A stretch of 28,433 bases of DNA from Chloroflexi bacterium UBA4733 (GCA_002404055.1 DHIZ01000389.1:1-28433), one strand, 5' to 3'. Shown: positions 1 through 8,447, counted from the first letter of the stretch. A program made the numbers and translations. The notes: generated by a model from the sequence alone, not told the origin.

Positions 1-1186
1 TCCTCTCCCCAGCCCGCAACACCCTCAGCATGACAGATAGGGTACCCGTCGCCTGTACGCACTGGGGCCGTTCTTCCGGCGGCGCTACGATCAGGTCTTT
101 GCGCGCTCGATGGGTCCGCTCAACCACGTGCGGCGACAACTGGTCCTCCAGGTGGCGCTGGCGAGTGTCCTCGGCGCGGTCGCGGTCGGCGCAGTCTACC
201 TCTTCGTGGTCTGGTCGATCGGGCGCGGCGTACGTCCGGTCGGTGATCTGGCGCTCTACGGCGGCGCGGCCACCCTGTTGTACGCCACGTTCCTCAACCT
301 GGCGGCCGAGAGCGGCAGCGTGGCGCAGTAGTTCGCCTTCCTGCCGAGCCTCTTCCGCGTGCTAGAAGCTCCACCCGATCTGCCCGTGTCCGCGACGCCG
401 CAGCCCACGCCGCGGCCAATCCGCGCCGGCATCACCTTCGAACATGTGGCCTTCACCTACCCGGGTCGCCTGGAGCCGGTGCTGGCCGACATCTCCTTCC
501 ACCTCGACCCGGACGAGTGCCTGGCGCTCGTTGGGCACAACGGCGCCGGCAAGACCACCATCGTCAAACTCCTGTTGCGGCTGTATGACCCGACCGAAGG
601 ACGCATCCTGCTGGATGGAGTCGACCTGCGCGACTACGACCTGAACGACCTGCGCCGGGAGATCGGCGTCGTCTTCCAAGACTTCGTGCGCTACGAGCTC
701 ACCGCCGGCGAAAACATCGGCGCCGGCTGCATTGAAGCATTGCACGATTCCGCCCGGCTCCTGACGGCCGCGGCGCGGGCGGGGGCGGAACCGCTTCTTC
801 AGGCCCTGCCCCAGGGCCTTGCTACTCCGCTGGGCCGGCAGTTCGGCGGGCGCGAACTCTCCGGCGGCGAGTGGCAGAAGCTGGCCCTGGCGCGGGCCTT
901 CATGCGCGACGCGCAACTGCTCGTCCTGGACGAACCGACGGCGGCGCTGGACGTGGTGACGGAACACGACCTCTACACGCGCTTCCACGAACTAACGCGC
1001 GGCAACATGACGCTGCTCATCAGCCACCGCTTCTCCACTGTCCGCATGGCCGACCGCATCCTCTACCTGGCTGATGGCACGATCCGCGAGGAAGGAAGCC
1101 ATGCCGAACTGCTGGCCCGCGACGGCGAGTACGCCCGGCTCTACCGGCTCCAGGCGGAACTGTACCGAGACGGGGGCGTCGGATGA
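1..1186 (+). pseudogene. ABC exporter (permease-ATPase fusion), 5'-partial and interrupted by an in-frame stop
   Basis: This is the C-terminal half of a fused membrane-ATPase ABC exporter. The readable frame starts near base 41 with RRLYALGPFF, which lines up with [12 protein letters not shown] in the intact homologue at 5609-7558. It runs through one or two membrane helices to a TAG stop at 329-331, then continues in the same frame through a complete ATPase domain. Counting from the ATG at 359, that domain has Walker A GHNGAGKTT (about residues 59-67), Q-loop FQDF (Q107), signature LSGGEWQK (167-174), Walker [13 protein letters not shown] (187-198) and switch His223. Upstream of base 41 a second stop (38-40) lies in frame, while residues resembling the family (TLSMTDR) appear in another frame, so a frameshift there is likely. 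The ATPase part could still be made alone from 359, but without a permease it would not export anything. It sits just upstream of a homologous gene, probably as an operon. The family call is firm; the pseudogene call depends on the stop being real. Confidence 0.8.
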
Positions 1187-1299
1187 GGGGATGAGGAGCG
1201 ACAAGAGCCCGGCGCCTCGGCGCAAGTGGCAGGCGATGGCTGCACGATTCGGCGCCTGGCTGTCCGCCCGCTTCTCCTCATCTTCTCATCCCCTCATCC
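1181..1299. repeat. 15-bp perfect inverted repeat spanning the junction of the two ABC genes
   Basis: Bases 1181-1195 (GGATGAGGGGATGAG) are the exact reverse complement of 1285-1299. A second, overlapping pairing is possible between 1190-1198 and 1274-1282. The left arm covers the stop codon of the first ABC gene, a GAGGGG Shine-Dalgarno-like stretch and the ATG at 1191 that is the best candidate start for the second ABC gene. Folding in the mRNA would hide that start. The alternative is a short inserted element of about 120 bp bounded by the two arms. Confidence 0.6.
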
Positions 1300-1356
1300 C
1301 CCCGGACGGTCCAGCGCCTCTCGTCCGCACTGCGCCTGCTTGGGCAGGGGCTGGCG

Positions 1357-3147
1357 TTGGTGGGCGCGGGCGCTCCCCGTGCCGGCATCGCCATCTACTG
1401 CTCGCTCGTCGCCGTACTCAGCATGCTGCCGGTCGCGCAGGTCTGGCTGGGCAAGGTGGTGGTGGACGCCCTTGTCGGTGGGGACCATGCCATCGGACGA
1501 GCCGCCGGCAGCGCACAGACTCCTGCCCTTGCCGATTTCATGGCGTCGGCATTGTTGCCGGCGGTGCTCTATGTAACGATCTTCGTCGCCATCGCCGGTC
1601 TGGAGCCCGTCCGCGACATGCTCTCCACCTGGCTGCGTGACCACGCAGTGGCGGAGATCGACCGCCGGCTTATGGCGGCGGGCGCCGCTCTGAGCGACCT
1701 CACCCGTGTCGAACGCCCGGCCTTCCAGGACGACCTATACATGATCGAACAGGTGGCGGCGCACGCCCCGACCCTCTTTCGTTTCCTGCAAAACGGGCTG
1801 GGTACGACCATTACGCTCGGCGGTCTCCTGCTGCTGTTGGGGCGCTTACAGCCCCTCCTGCCCGTCGCGCTCGTGACGTTGAGTGTGCCCCACGTGCTGG
1901 TCGCCCAGCGGATGAGTCTGCTCCGCTACCGCGCCATGCTGCAACGCTCGAGGACGGCGCGGGAGATGGATTACTGCACCCGCGTCGTGACCGACCCGGC
2001 CGTCGCCAAGGAGTTGCGGGTCTTCGGGCTGGGCGACTTCTTCCTTCAGCGTTTCCGGGAGCGCTTTGCGCTCGCGCTGCGCGACATAACGCGCCTGCGC
2101 CTCGGTGAACTGCGCACGGCGGTTGCCTTCTCCGGCCTCCACGCGCTGGTGTTAGCCGGCGGCTTCTGGTATGTGGCGGCGCAGGCCGGCGCCGGACGGC
2201 TGGCGCTCGGCGAGGTCGCTCTCTACCTGGGTGCGGTGGCGCAAGCAGAGGGGCGGCTTCTCTTCCTCTCTACCGCCTTCGGTACCTTGCACCAGGTGCT
2301 GCTCCAGTTGCCGGCGCTGTTCGCCCTGCTCAACGGCGCTGGGCCGACGATTGCGCTCCCCTTCGAAGTCCGGGGCCGGCCAACCCCTGCCATGCTGCAA
2401 GCGGGGATCGAGCTGTCCCACGTCTGCTTCTGCTATCCTGAGGGGACGGCAGCGGTGCTCGATGGTGTTACCACTCGGCTACCAGCGGGCAAGGTGACCG
2501 CCCTTGTGGGCGCCAACGGCGCCGGCAAGAGCACCCTCGTCAAGTTGCTGACACGCATGTACGATCCGACCGAAGGTGCGATCCTCCTGGACAGCGTCCC
2601 CCTCGCTGCCTATAACCTGGAGACGCTCCGCCAGCGCATCGCCGTGGTCTACCAGGACTTCGCCCGCTTCGCGCTGACGCTTCGGGAGAACATTGCCGTT
2701 GGGGCGGTGAATATTGCAGAGCAGTTGCCGATAGAACAAGCTGCCCGCTGGGCCGGCGTCGACGCGCTGGCGGCGAAACTGCCCGCCGGCTTCGACACGG
2801 AACTCACGCGGCGGTTTGCCGACGGCGTCGAGCTCTCCGGTGGGGAGTGGCAGAAGATCGCCACCGCCCGCGCCGCCATACGTGACGCGGCATTCATCAT
2901 CCTGGATGAGCCGACCGCAGCCCTGGATGCCCAGGCCGAGTACGAACTGTTCCAGCGCCTCCGCGAGTTGGCCGCCGGTCGCACCGTCTTGCTCATCAGC
3001 CATCGCTTCTCCACGGTGCGCATGGCCGACCGCATCCTGGTGCTGAAAGGGGGACGGATCATCGAGGCGGGCACGCACGACGAACTCGTGGCCATGGGCG
3101 GGCGCTACGCCACGTTGTATGCGATGCAGGCCGGGCGGTATCGGTAG
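1357..3147 (+). CDS. ABC exporter, permease-ATPase fusion (start probably upstream at 1191 with a frameshift)
   Basis: This is a half-size ABC exporter with an N-terminal multi-helix membrane domain and a C-terminal ATPase. It carries the subfamily block [16 protein letters not shown] in the last cytoplasmic loop. Numbered from the GTG at 1357, the ATPase has Walker A GANGAGKST (about 385), signature LSGGEWQK (about 493), Walker [13 protein letters not shown] (about 513-524) and switch His (about 549), all canonical. The start needs care. Clear family sequence (RTVQRLSSALRLLGQGL) lies upstream in the same frame but without an ATG or GTG. Removing one C from the C6 run at 1298-1303 would join this frame to the ATG at 1191 and give about 652 residues, matching the 649-residue homologue at 5609-7558. 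Only four bases separate the upstream gene's stop from that ATG, so the two were probably co-transcribed and coupled. The substrate is unknown; related transporters occur beside peptide and natural-product clusters. Confidence 0.9.
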   Translation: MVGAGAPRAGIAIYCSLVAVLSMLPVAQVWLGKVVVDALVGGDHAIGRAAGSAQTPALADFMASALLPAVLYVTIFVAIAGLEPVRDMLSTWLRDHAVAEIDRRLMAAGAALSDLTRVERPAFQDDLYMIEQVAAHAPTLFRFLQNGLGTTITLGGLLLLLGRLQPLLPVALVTLSVPHVLVAQRMSLLRYRAMLQRSRTAREMDYCTRVVTDPAVAKELRVFGLGDFFLQRFRERFALALRDITRLRLGELRTAVAFSGLHALVLAGGFWYVAAQAGAGRLALGEVALYLGAVAQAEGRLLFLSTAFGTLHQVLLQLPALFALLNGAGPTIALPFEVRGRPTPAMLQAGIELSHVCFCYPEGTAAVLDGVTTRLPAGKVTALVGANGAGKSTLVKLLTRMYDPTEGAILLDSVPLAAYNLETLRQRIAVVYQDFARFALTLRENIAVGAVNIAEQLPIEQAARWAGVDALAAKLPAGFDTELTRRFADGVELSGGEWQKIATARAAIRDAAFIILDEPTAALDAQAEYELFQRLRELAAGRTVLLISHRFSTVRMADRILVLKGGRIIEAGTHDELVAMGGRYATLYAMQAGRYR

Positions 3148-3302
3148 GTCGCGGGACATGTACTGTCCGGTTGCCAGGACAGGCGCGAGTGCCGCCGTGG
3201 GTCAGCGGCTGATGACGAGGCCTGTGGTGTACCTCGCCAGAACCTCCTTGACGTCGTTGGGCAGTCTCGGTGCCTTCCCGGCTTCGCGTTGGCTCTCCCG
3301 CT

Positions 3303-3872
3303 TCAGAACTCTACTACCTGGAGTACTACGGACCCAAGGACTTGGTCGCCCTGTCTGACGGACACCTTCCACAGTCCGGGGCGCGTGAAAAGCATGTAGC
3401 CGGGGTACCCCTGGGCCGCGCCGGACTTTAGCATGGCGACCAGATCCCCTGTGCTGGCGAGCTGAGTTGTGGTGACCGGCGTGGAGGGAAACGGGCAGCA
3501 CTCCTTGTACCAAAAGCGCAGGCCTTCGCCCGTCGCGCATTCCCATCCTTCCAGTGTGACGGGCGCCGTGAGCGTATGGATTACGCCGATGCCGACCTTT
3601 GTGGGAACGCCTGGTTCAAAGTCCCCAACGATGGCATGGGTGCTCTTGCCGCTGTAGCCGTAGAAGATCAGCGGCCCGGCAACTGGCGCTCGCGCGACGG
3701 GGTCGACGGGGCTAGGAGTTGCGCAGCCGATCGGGCCAGTCGCCTGGGCTCCGCCACGTCGCTGGGCGCATGCCGGAAGGGCTAGGAGCGCGCCAGCTAA
3801 CAGGATGATCGTCGCCTGCGACATCAAGCTACTTTTTCGCCCTTGATGACCTCGCTCTCGTAATCTGGACAT
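3303..3872 (-). CDS. Predicted lipoprotein of unknown function
   Basis: This is a 189-residue protein with a lipoprotein signal: an Arg/Lys-rich start, a hydrophobic stretch (about residues 18-33) and the lipobox LPAC with Cys35 as the lipidation site. I chose the start at 3872 because GGGAGG lies seven bases upstream. An internal ATG at 3824 would also give a signal peptide, but it has a weaker ribosome site and loses the basic region. The mature part is beta-rich and includes a cysteine-containing segment (GWECATGEGLRFWYKECC) and ends in a strand-like VVLQVVEF, suggesting an extracytoplasmic immunoglobulin-like fold. I recognise no catalytic motif and no family. It converges on the ABC pair and lies near two other ABC genes, so a role as an accessory surface protein is possible but only a guess. 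Confidence 0.7.
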   Translation of the reverse strand: MSRLRERGHQGRKSSLMSQATIILLAGALLALPACAQRRGGAQATGPIGCATPSPVDPVARAPVAGPLIFYGYSGKSTHAIVGDFEPGVPTKVGIGVIHTLTAPVTLEGWECATGEGLRFWYKECCPFPSTPVTTTQLASTGDLVAMLKSGAAQGYPGYMLFTRPGLWKVSVRQGDQVLGSVVLQVVEF

Positions 3873-4190
3873 GGCGTTCCTCCCATTCGTCGCGACCACC
3901 GGAGGTCTCAGCACCTGACGGCGACTTCGCCGTAACGTACGAGGCGCGTGCCAAGATATCCCACGCGTGCCAGCGGCCAGCATCTACAGAACATTCGTGC
4001 AACAGCAGTGTCCGTCGGGCAGGGACCATAGAACCGGGAATCCGCCACCACCATGTTCTCCACGCACTTCCGATGCGGCGACCTACCCTGGCAAGGGCTT
4101 ACATGGTACTGCCTCCAGCACCGGAACACCGCCGTGAAGGCAAAGCGCTATACTGTGCTGCATCATTTGTCTTGTGCGAGGAGCCTTCCC
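3873..4190. other. Divergent intergenic region
   Basis: These 318 bases separate the leftward lipoprotein gene from the rightward toxin-antitoxin pair, so they should hold both promoters. A -10-like TATACT at 4149-4154 lies 36 bases before the antitoxin ATG, but no good -35 box is visible 16-18 bases upstream. A GAGGAG ribosome site at 4178-4183 serves the antitoxin. I see no convincing gene here; the short ORFs lack ribosome sites and recognisable protein sequence. Confidence 0.4.
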
Positions 4191-4421
4191 ATGAACGTGG
4201 CGGCAAGCGCGGAACAAGTAGAAGCCGAAGCGTTACAACTGCCCGCGCCGGATCGAGCCCGCTTGGCGGCGCGCCTCATCGCCAGCTTGGATGAAGAGGC
4301 CGAACATGAACAAGCGTGGACGGAAGAAGTGCAGCGCCGCGTGGCAGAACTGCAGTCTGGCCAAGTCCAGGCCATCCCGGCCGCGGAGGTGCTCAGCGAA
4401 GCGCACGCTCTGCTCCAGTGA
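4191..4421 (+). CDS. Antitoxin, TIGR02574-type addiction module component
   Basis: This is a 76-residue acidic helical protein. Its layout is typical of TIGR02574-type antitoxins: an N-terminal part 'AEALQLPAPDRARLAARLIASLDEE', here split as ALQLPAPDRA followed by RLAARLIASL, then WTEEVQRRVAEL and a Glu/Ala-rich tail (IPAAEVLSEAHALL). Such proteins bind and neutralise a RelE/ParE-type toxin and often repress their own operon. The ATG at 4191 has GAGGAG seven bases upstream; the longer upstream reading frame has no such support. The stop codon overlaps the toxin ATG by one base (TGATG), which indicates translational coupling. Family assignment comes from the sequence pattern and gene order. 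Confidence 0.88.
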   Translation: MNVAASAEQVEAEALQLPAPDRARLAARLIASLDEEAEHEQAWTEEVQRRVAELQSGQVQAIPAAEVLSEAHALLQ

Positions 4422-4720
4422 TGCCGGTTCACTTCCTACCCGCTGCCCGGGACGAGTTCCTGGCGGCGGCGGATTTCTATGAACGCCAAGCTTCTGGATT
4501 AGGAAGAGACTTCATTGCGGAAGTCGAGCGAAATCTGGCGCTACTGGCTGCGAATCCAGAAATAGGAGCACCCTGGCACTACCAGACCCGCCGTCTACCC
4601 ATGCGGCGTTTCCCGTTTAATATTGTTCATCAGTTGCACGCCGATCAACTCGTCATCGTGGCGGTTGCGCATCAAAGCCGCCGGCCCGGGTATTGGCGTA
4701 CACGTATATCCACCACCTGA
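4421..4720 (+). CDS. RelE/ParE-family toxin
   Basis: This 99-residue protein has the classic RelE/ParE pattern: PAARDEFLAAADFYERQ at the start, GLGRDFIAEVERNLALLAANP in the middle, then RRLPMRRFPFNIVHQL and a C-terminal strand LVIVAVAHQSRRPGYWRTR. Family members are either mRNA interferases acting on the ribosome (RelE-like) or gyrase inhibitors (ParE-like). The sequence alone does not say which, though the FP-F-I-V-H and H-x-x-RRPGYW pattern is common in the ParE/YoeB-like group paired with TIGR02574 antitoxins. The start overlaps the antitoxin stop. The length is normal and the module appears intact, unlike several neighbours. Confidence 0.9.
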   Translation: MPVHFLPAARDEFLAAADFYERQASGLGRDFIAEVERNLALLAANPEIGAPWHYQTRRLPMRRFPFNIVHQLHADQLVIVAVAHQSRRPGYWRTRISTT

Positions 4721-4794
4721 CACATCCAAGGACGGTACGACAGACACGGGGACCTCGGAGGAGGAATGACTGCGTTGGGCTGTTGGGTATTCCC

Positions 4795-4823
4795 TTGACA
4801 AACTTGACGGAAGCCCGTACAGT
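4795..4823 (+). promoter_or_regulatory. Sigma70-type promoter
   Basis: A consensus -35 box TTGACA (4795-4800) is followed after exactly 17 bases by TACAGT (4818-4823). Transcription would start near 4830, immediately before the GGGAGG ribosome site (4831-4836) of the gene starting at 4847. The resulting leader is only about 15-18 bases. This is the best promoter seen in the window. Confidence 0.7.
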
Positions 4824-4846
4824 CCTTGTTGGGAGGATCGCGCAAG

Positions 4847-5455
4847 ATGGCAACAGCCGAAGCCAAACTAGCCACCTTTCCTCCAGAGGAGCGTGCGCGC
4901 CGCCATGAACTTCTCGACGCCTTTGCGCAGCTCGTTGTGGAGAAGCCGCTCGCTGCACTGCAACGTGCCCGGGATGAACTCGCACACCTGCCGGCGGATC
5001 CTGCCGCGTCCACCGGCGAGGGGGAAGATCCCGAGGGAACGCAGCGGGCGCTGACCCAGGCGCGCGCGCGCAACGTCGCCCGCGTCCTCGAAGATCGTGC
5101 CCGCCTCATGGCAGAGTGCCTGCCGGCATCGCTTGTCCAAAGAGGGCTGGGCGTCTCCCGCCAGCGACTCCACCAGCTCGTCAAGGCAGGGCGCCTGGTG
5201 GCGGTGCTCCCGCAGAACCGACGCGCAAGCCTCTACCCGGCGTGGCAGTTCACCGGTGCCGGGACACTCGTGCCCGGCCTTGCGGTAGTCATCCGCGCCG
5301 CGCGCGAGATAGAGATGGACCCGGAGACGCTGCACTTCTTCATGGTCGAACCGAACGAGCGGCTGGCGGGGCGGACACCAGCCGACCTCCTGGCTGCAGG
5401 CAAGGACAATTGCGTCGCGGCTGTCCTGCGGTCCGCGGGCCTCGGGCCATTCTAG
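4847..5455 (+). CDS. DNA-binding protein with MbcA/ParS-like C-terminal domain (solo antitoxin-like)
   Basis: This is a 202-residue protein. The N-terminal 90 residues are helical and charged. A helix-turn-helix-like segment follows (about residues 94-117: ASLVQRGLGVSRQRLHQLVK), then a wing-like region ending LYPAWQF (about 129-135). The C-terminal part (about 164-200: FFMVEPNERLAGRTPADLL then a helix) has the 'N..L.G.TP.dlL..G' pattern of Xre/MbcA/ParS toxin-binding domains. Such proteins are usually antitoxins of RES/ParT toxins that also bind DNA, but no RES toxin gene is adjacent. The ATG at 4847 is preceded by GGGAGG and a strong promoter; the upstream in-frame start lacks both. A stand-alone regulator or orphan antitoxin is likely. 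The HTH is fairly clear and the C-terminal family is tentative. Confidence 0.75.
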   Translation: MATAEAKLATFPPEERARRHELLDAFAQLVVEKPLAALQRARDELAHLPADPAASTGEGEDPEGTQRALTQARARNVARVLEDRARLMAECLPASLVQRGLGVSRQRLHQLVKAGRLVAVLPQNRRASLYPAWQFTGAGTLVPGLAVVIRAAREIEMDPETLHFFMVEPNERLAGRTPADLLAAGKDNCVAAVLRSAGLGPF

Positions 5456-5608
5456 GCGGCGCTCCCGCCAATCACCCCTTTGTTATGGACGGCCGATCTG
5501 TGGCGCGTCGGGAGTGGGCCGGAGATCGTCGCACGTAGCGCGGGCGTGACCGCGGGTCGGCAGGGTTGCACCGGCTCGATGACCAGTTTGGTGGAATGAG
5601 CGCGAGTG

Positions 5609-7558
5609 CTACTGGTAGCGGTCGGCTTGCAATCGATAGAGGCGGGCGTAGGTTCCATTCTGCGCTAGCAACTGCACGTGTGAACCCCGTTCGATAATGT
5701 GGCCATCGTCCAGCATCAGGATGGTGTCGGCCAGCTTCACCGTGGCGAATCGATGGGATATGAGCAGCGTTGCCCGATCCCGGGTGAGCTCGTGAAAGCG
5801 CCGGTAGACCTCTTCCTCCGCCTGCACATCCAGCGCCGCCGTCGGTTCGTCCAACACGAGCAGTTGCGCGGACAGCGGTAATGAGTCGCCACGGAGTGTG
5901 CCGTCACCGCTGCGCATGAAGGCGCGAGCAAGGGCTACCTTCTGCCATTCGCCGCCGGAGAGCTCGGCGCCCTCGTCCTGGCCGGTACTCCAGCCCCCCA
6001 AGGTCGTCTCCAGCCCTGCGGCCAGCCGGGCAATCACCGGCGCTGCCCCGCCGCGCTCCGCCGCCTGCTCCACCGCCGCCTGGTCACCCAGCCGCTCCAC
6101 CCGCCCCAGACCGATGTTTTCTCGCGCCGTCAGGTGGTAGTGGACGAAATCCTGGAAGATCACGGCGATCTGCTCGCGCCAATCCGCGAGGTCGTACGCG
6201 CGCAAGTCCACACCGTCGAGCAGAATCTCCCCTGCCGTTGGGTCGTAGAGGCGGGTGAGCAGCTTGACCAACGTCGTCTTGCCGGCGCCGTTCTCGCCCA
6301 CCAACGCCACCGTCTCGCCCGGCCGGATGGTGAAGCTGATGTCGCGCAGCACCGGACGCTCGCTACCGGGATAGTGGAAGGCGACCTGGCGGAACTCGAT
6401 GCCCTGGCGCAGCGGTCGCGGCGCCGCTTGGGCCTGCCCCGGCGGCAGCGGCACGAGCGTCGGCGGCAAGTCCAGGAACTCGAAGAGGTGACTGACGAAC
6501 AGGTTGCTCTCGTAGAGCGAAGCCACCTGCCAGATCAGTCCACCGAGCGAGCTCTGAACCTGCCCCACCGCACCGACGTAGAGCGTCAGGCTACCGAGGC
6601 TCAGGCGCCCGGCCAGCGTGGCCAGTACCGTGTAGCCGTAGGCGGCGGCCGCTCCCAGGGTGGAGAGGAATGCCGGCAGCACGCTCCAGCCAAGCTGCCC
6701 CAGGCGCAGGTGATGGCGCTCGCGGTAGAAGGTGCGGAAGCGCTCCTGATACCCTTGCAGGAAGAAGTCGCCCAGGCCGAAGAGGCGCAGCTCCTTGGCG
6801 GCGCTCGTGTCGGTCGCCAGCGTGGAGAAGTAGCGCATGCGACGCACGCCGCGCGTCTGCCAGTTGGCGAGCTGAAAGCCCTGCTGCCCCTGGCGGAACT
6901 GCAAGATCAGGTTCGGCAGGAGGAGCACGACCAGCCCCACGGCGAGGAGGGGCTGGAAGGCGAGGAGGAGCGCGAAGGTCGAGACGAAAGAGATGGTGGA
7001 CTGCAGCAGGAAGGAAAAGGCCTGGAGCATGTTCAGTGGACGGAAGCCAGCCTCATTCCAGGCGCGCAGCACCAGGTCGTGGAAACGCGGGCTCTCGAAA
7101 AGGCTGATGTCCAGCAGGCTATTCGCCTTGCGCAGCAGGCGCACGGTGATCGCCTCGGTGAGCAGCTCCCCCAGCTCGGTCTGGATATAGGTGGAGAGCG
7201 GCTGCAAGGCCTGGCTAGCCAGGGCGATCAGGGACCAGAGTAGGATGAGCAGTGCCAGGGACGGCGCGAGGTGCAGCGCCAGCGGCGTGACCGTCGCGAC
7301 GGAGCGTTGGCGCAGCCCCAGAACCACGGCGTCTACTACCAGCCTGGTCAGCCAGAGTTGCGCCAGCGGCAGCAGCCCGCGCACCACGTTCACGACGACC
7401 AGGGCGACGCTGTAGCCAGGATGCGCCTGCCAGACCAGCCGCAACGCCCGCGGCGTCCCGCCGAGCACGCCCAGCGCCTGCCGCGCCTGGGTCAGCGCCC
7501 GGGACAGCGTACCTGGTTGCGGCGATTCCGCTGGCGGTCGCTCTCCTGCGTTCGCCAC
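5609..7558 (-). CDS. ABC exporter, permease-ATPase fusion (intact)
   Basis: This 649-residue half-transporter is the intact reference for the two damaged homologues upstream. Residues 1-35 form a polar N-terminus, about 40-370 the multi-helix membrane domain with [16 protein letters not shown] in the last cytoplasmic loop, and about 390-649 the ATPase. Motifs are Walker [10 protein letters not shown] (about 421), FQDF Q-loop, signature LSGGEWQK (about 535), Walker [13 protein letters not shown] (about 565) and switch His (about 602). Between the signature helix and Walker B there is an extra segment of about 13 residues ([13 protein letters not shown]) absent from both homologues. The start is GTG at 7558, with GGAGAGG upstream on the coding strand. 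All catalytic residues are present, so it probably works as a homodimer or pairs with a related subunit. The substrate is unknown. It is transcribed alone, towards the DNA-binding protein gene. Confidence 0.93.
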   Translation of the reverse strand: MANAGERPPAESPQPGTLSRALTQARQALGVLGGTPRALRLVWQAHPGYSVALVVVNVVRGLLPLAQLWLTRLVVDAVVLGLRQRSVATVTPLALHLAPSLALLILLWSLIALASQALQPLSTYIQTELGELLTEAITVRLLRKANSLLDISLFESPRFHDLVLRAWNEAGFRPLNMLQAFSFLLQSTISFVSTFALLLAFQPLLAVGLVVLLLPNLILQFRQGQQGFQLANWQTRGVRRMRYFSTLATDTSAAKELRLFGLGDFFLQGYQERFRTFYRERHHLRLGQLGWSVLPAFLSTLGAAAAYGYTVLATLAGRLSLGSLTLYVGAVGQVQSSLGGLIWQVASLYESNLFVSHLFEFLDLPPTLVPLPPGQAQAAPRPLRQGIEFRQVAFHYPGSERPVLRDISFTIRPGETVALVGENGAGKTTLVKLLTRLYDPTAGEILLDGVDLRAYDLADWREQIAVIFQDFVHYHLTARENIGLGRVERLGDQAAVEQAAERGGAAPVIARLAAGLETTLGGWSTGQDEGAELSGGEWQKVALARAFMRSGDGTLRGDSLPLSAQLLVLDEPTAALDVQAEEEVYRRFHELTRDRATLLISHRFATVKLADTILMLDDGHIIERGSHVQLLAQNGTYARLYRLQADRYQ

Positions 7559-7883
7559 ACCCCATCCTCTCCAACTGTTCAGCTACCCCGGCACTGGCTG
7601 CAGGTACTGGTCGAACCGCACCACTATACGCTGCCTGTAATCTGTAGAGGCTTCGGACTCGCCAGAGGCGGTGCGTGGCCTTCATCGAAACAGATTCTTG
7701 GGGAGCGAGTTCCAGATGATACCGCCATCCCTCTGCTCGGTGTGGCAGCATATGGCTGCCTGCTCTGAGCTACGCCGGAGGATCCGAAGGGACCTCGCTG
7801 GTAGGCTAGGAGGTAGGCAGACAGCAGCAAGTGAGCGGTTTGAAATACTCGGTAGGCGCCTTGCCCCGAGGAGGTGACGGGTT
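7559..7883. other. Divergent intergenic region
   Basis: These 325 bases lie between the leftward ABC exporter and the rightward DUF433/DUF5615 pair. The right end carries AGGAGGTGA (7869-7877), a full anti-Shine-Dalgarno match seven bases from the GTG at 7884. I see no gene: the overlapping ORFs on both strands have no family resemblance and no ribosome sites. No clear promoter hexamers or hairpin terminator were recognised. Confidence 0.5.
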
Positions 7884-8105
7884 GTGAGCACTAAAGCAGA
7901 CGAACACCGCGTCGTATCACGTGATCCGGATATTCATGGCGGCGATCCTGTCTTTGCCGGTACCCGCGTACCGGTCCAGATCCTGGTTGATTACCTGGAG
8001 GGTGGCGACGGACTGGAACTCTTCCTGGATCAATACCCCACGGTCAGCCGTGATCAAGCTGAGGCGGCTGTGGCGATCATGCGGCAGGCCCTCTTGTCCG
8101 CGTGA
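7884..8105 (+). CDS. DUF433 family antitoxin-like protein
   Basis: This is a 73-residue protein with the typical DUF433 pattern: RDPDIHGGDPVFAGTRVPVQ, then LVDYLEGGDGLELFL and YPTVSRDQAEAAVAI. DUF433 proteins are small winged-helix-like proteins usually encoded just before a PIN-like DUF5615 protein, and the pair is regarded as a toxin-antitoxin module. The start is GTG at 7884, justified by the very strong AGGAGGTGA ribosome site. Its last codons overlap the next gene (GTGA at 8102-8105), indicating coupled translation. Confidence 0.92.
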   Translation: MSTKADEHRVVSRDPDIHGGDPVFAGTRVPVQILVDYLEGGDGLELFLDQYPTVSRDQAEAAVAIMRQALLSA

Positions 8106-8425
8106 AAGTGCTGCTGGACGAGGATATGCCCCGACAACTGAAGCGTGAGCTCGTTGGTCACGACACCTCGACCGTGCGCGAGATGGGTTGGAACGGGATC
8201 AAGAACGGCGCTCTGCTCGGCCTGGCCGTTTCCACCGGCTTTGCGGTTTTCCTGACGATCGACCGGAGCATACCGTACCAACAGAATGTGCCCGCTCTTC
8301 GCCTTGCCGTAGTCGTTCTGGCCTTGCGCAACAGCAGGCTCGCGACCATACGGTCGGTTGTTTCCGATATTCTTGCGGCGCTGGCAGGCGACCTTCCAGC
8401 CAGGGACTGTTACCATCATTGGTGA
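8102..8425 (+). CDS. DUF5615 PIN-like protein (putative toxin)
   Basis: This 107-residue protein starts MKVLLDEDMPRQL, the conserved acidic LLDEDMP motif of DUF5615/Mut7-C-like PIN-fold proteins. It continues with HDTSTVREMGWNGIKNGALLGLA and the second acidic site FLTIDRSIPYQQN. In PIN nucleases these acidic residues bind the catalytic metal, so an RNase activity controlled by the upstream DUF433 partner is the likely role. The GTG start overlaps the DUF433 stop by four bases. The C-terminus (LAALAGDLPARDCYHHW) is of normal length. The family is clear; toxicity of this family is inferred from gene pairing rather than shown here. Confidence 0.9.
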   Translation: MKVLLDEDMPRQLKRELVGHDTSTVREMGWNGIKNGALLGLAVSTGFAVFLTIDRSIPYQQNVPALRLAVVVLALRNSRLATIRSVVSDILAALAGDLPARDCYHHW

Positions 8426-8447
8426 CTGGCGGATCGGGTAATCAGCC

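Noticed and set aside
3156..3182. CTGTCC...GGACAG hairpin and a GGACA-TGTCC dyad after the second ABC gene
   Set aside because: The stem is only six pairs and no T-run follows, so neither a terminator nor an operator can be supported.
5456..5470. GGCGG...CCGCC hairpin after the MbcA/ParS-like gene
   Set aside because: The stem is short and lacks a following T-run; it is common by chance in high-GC DNA.
6134..7243. 369-residue plus-strand ORF
   Set aside because: It is antisense to the intact ABC exporter and is Gln/Glu/Arg-rich, as expected of a mirror of a membrane protein.
1..7600. RiPP precursor peptide near the ABC exporters
   Set aside because: No short ORF with a good ribosome site and a Cys/Ser/Thr-rich core or GG leader was found near the three exporters.
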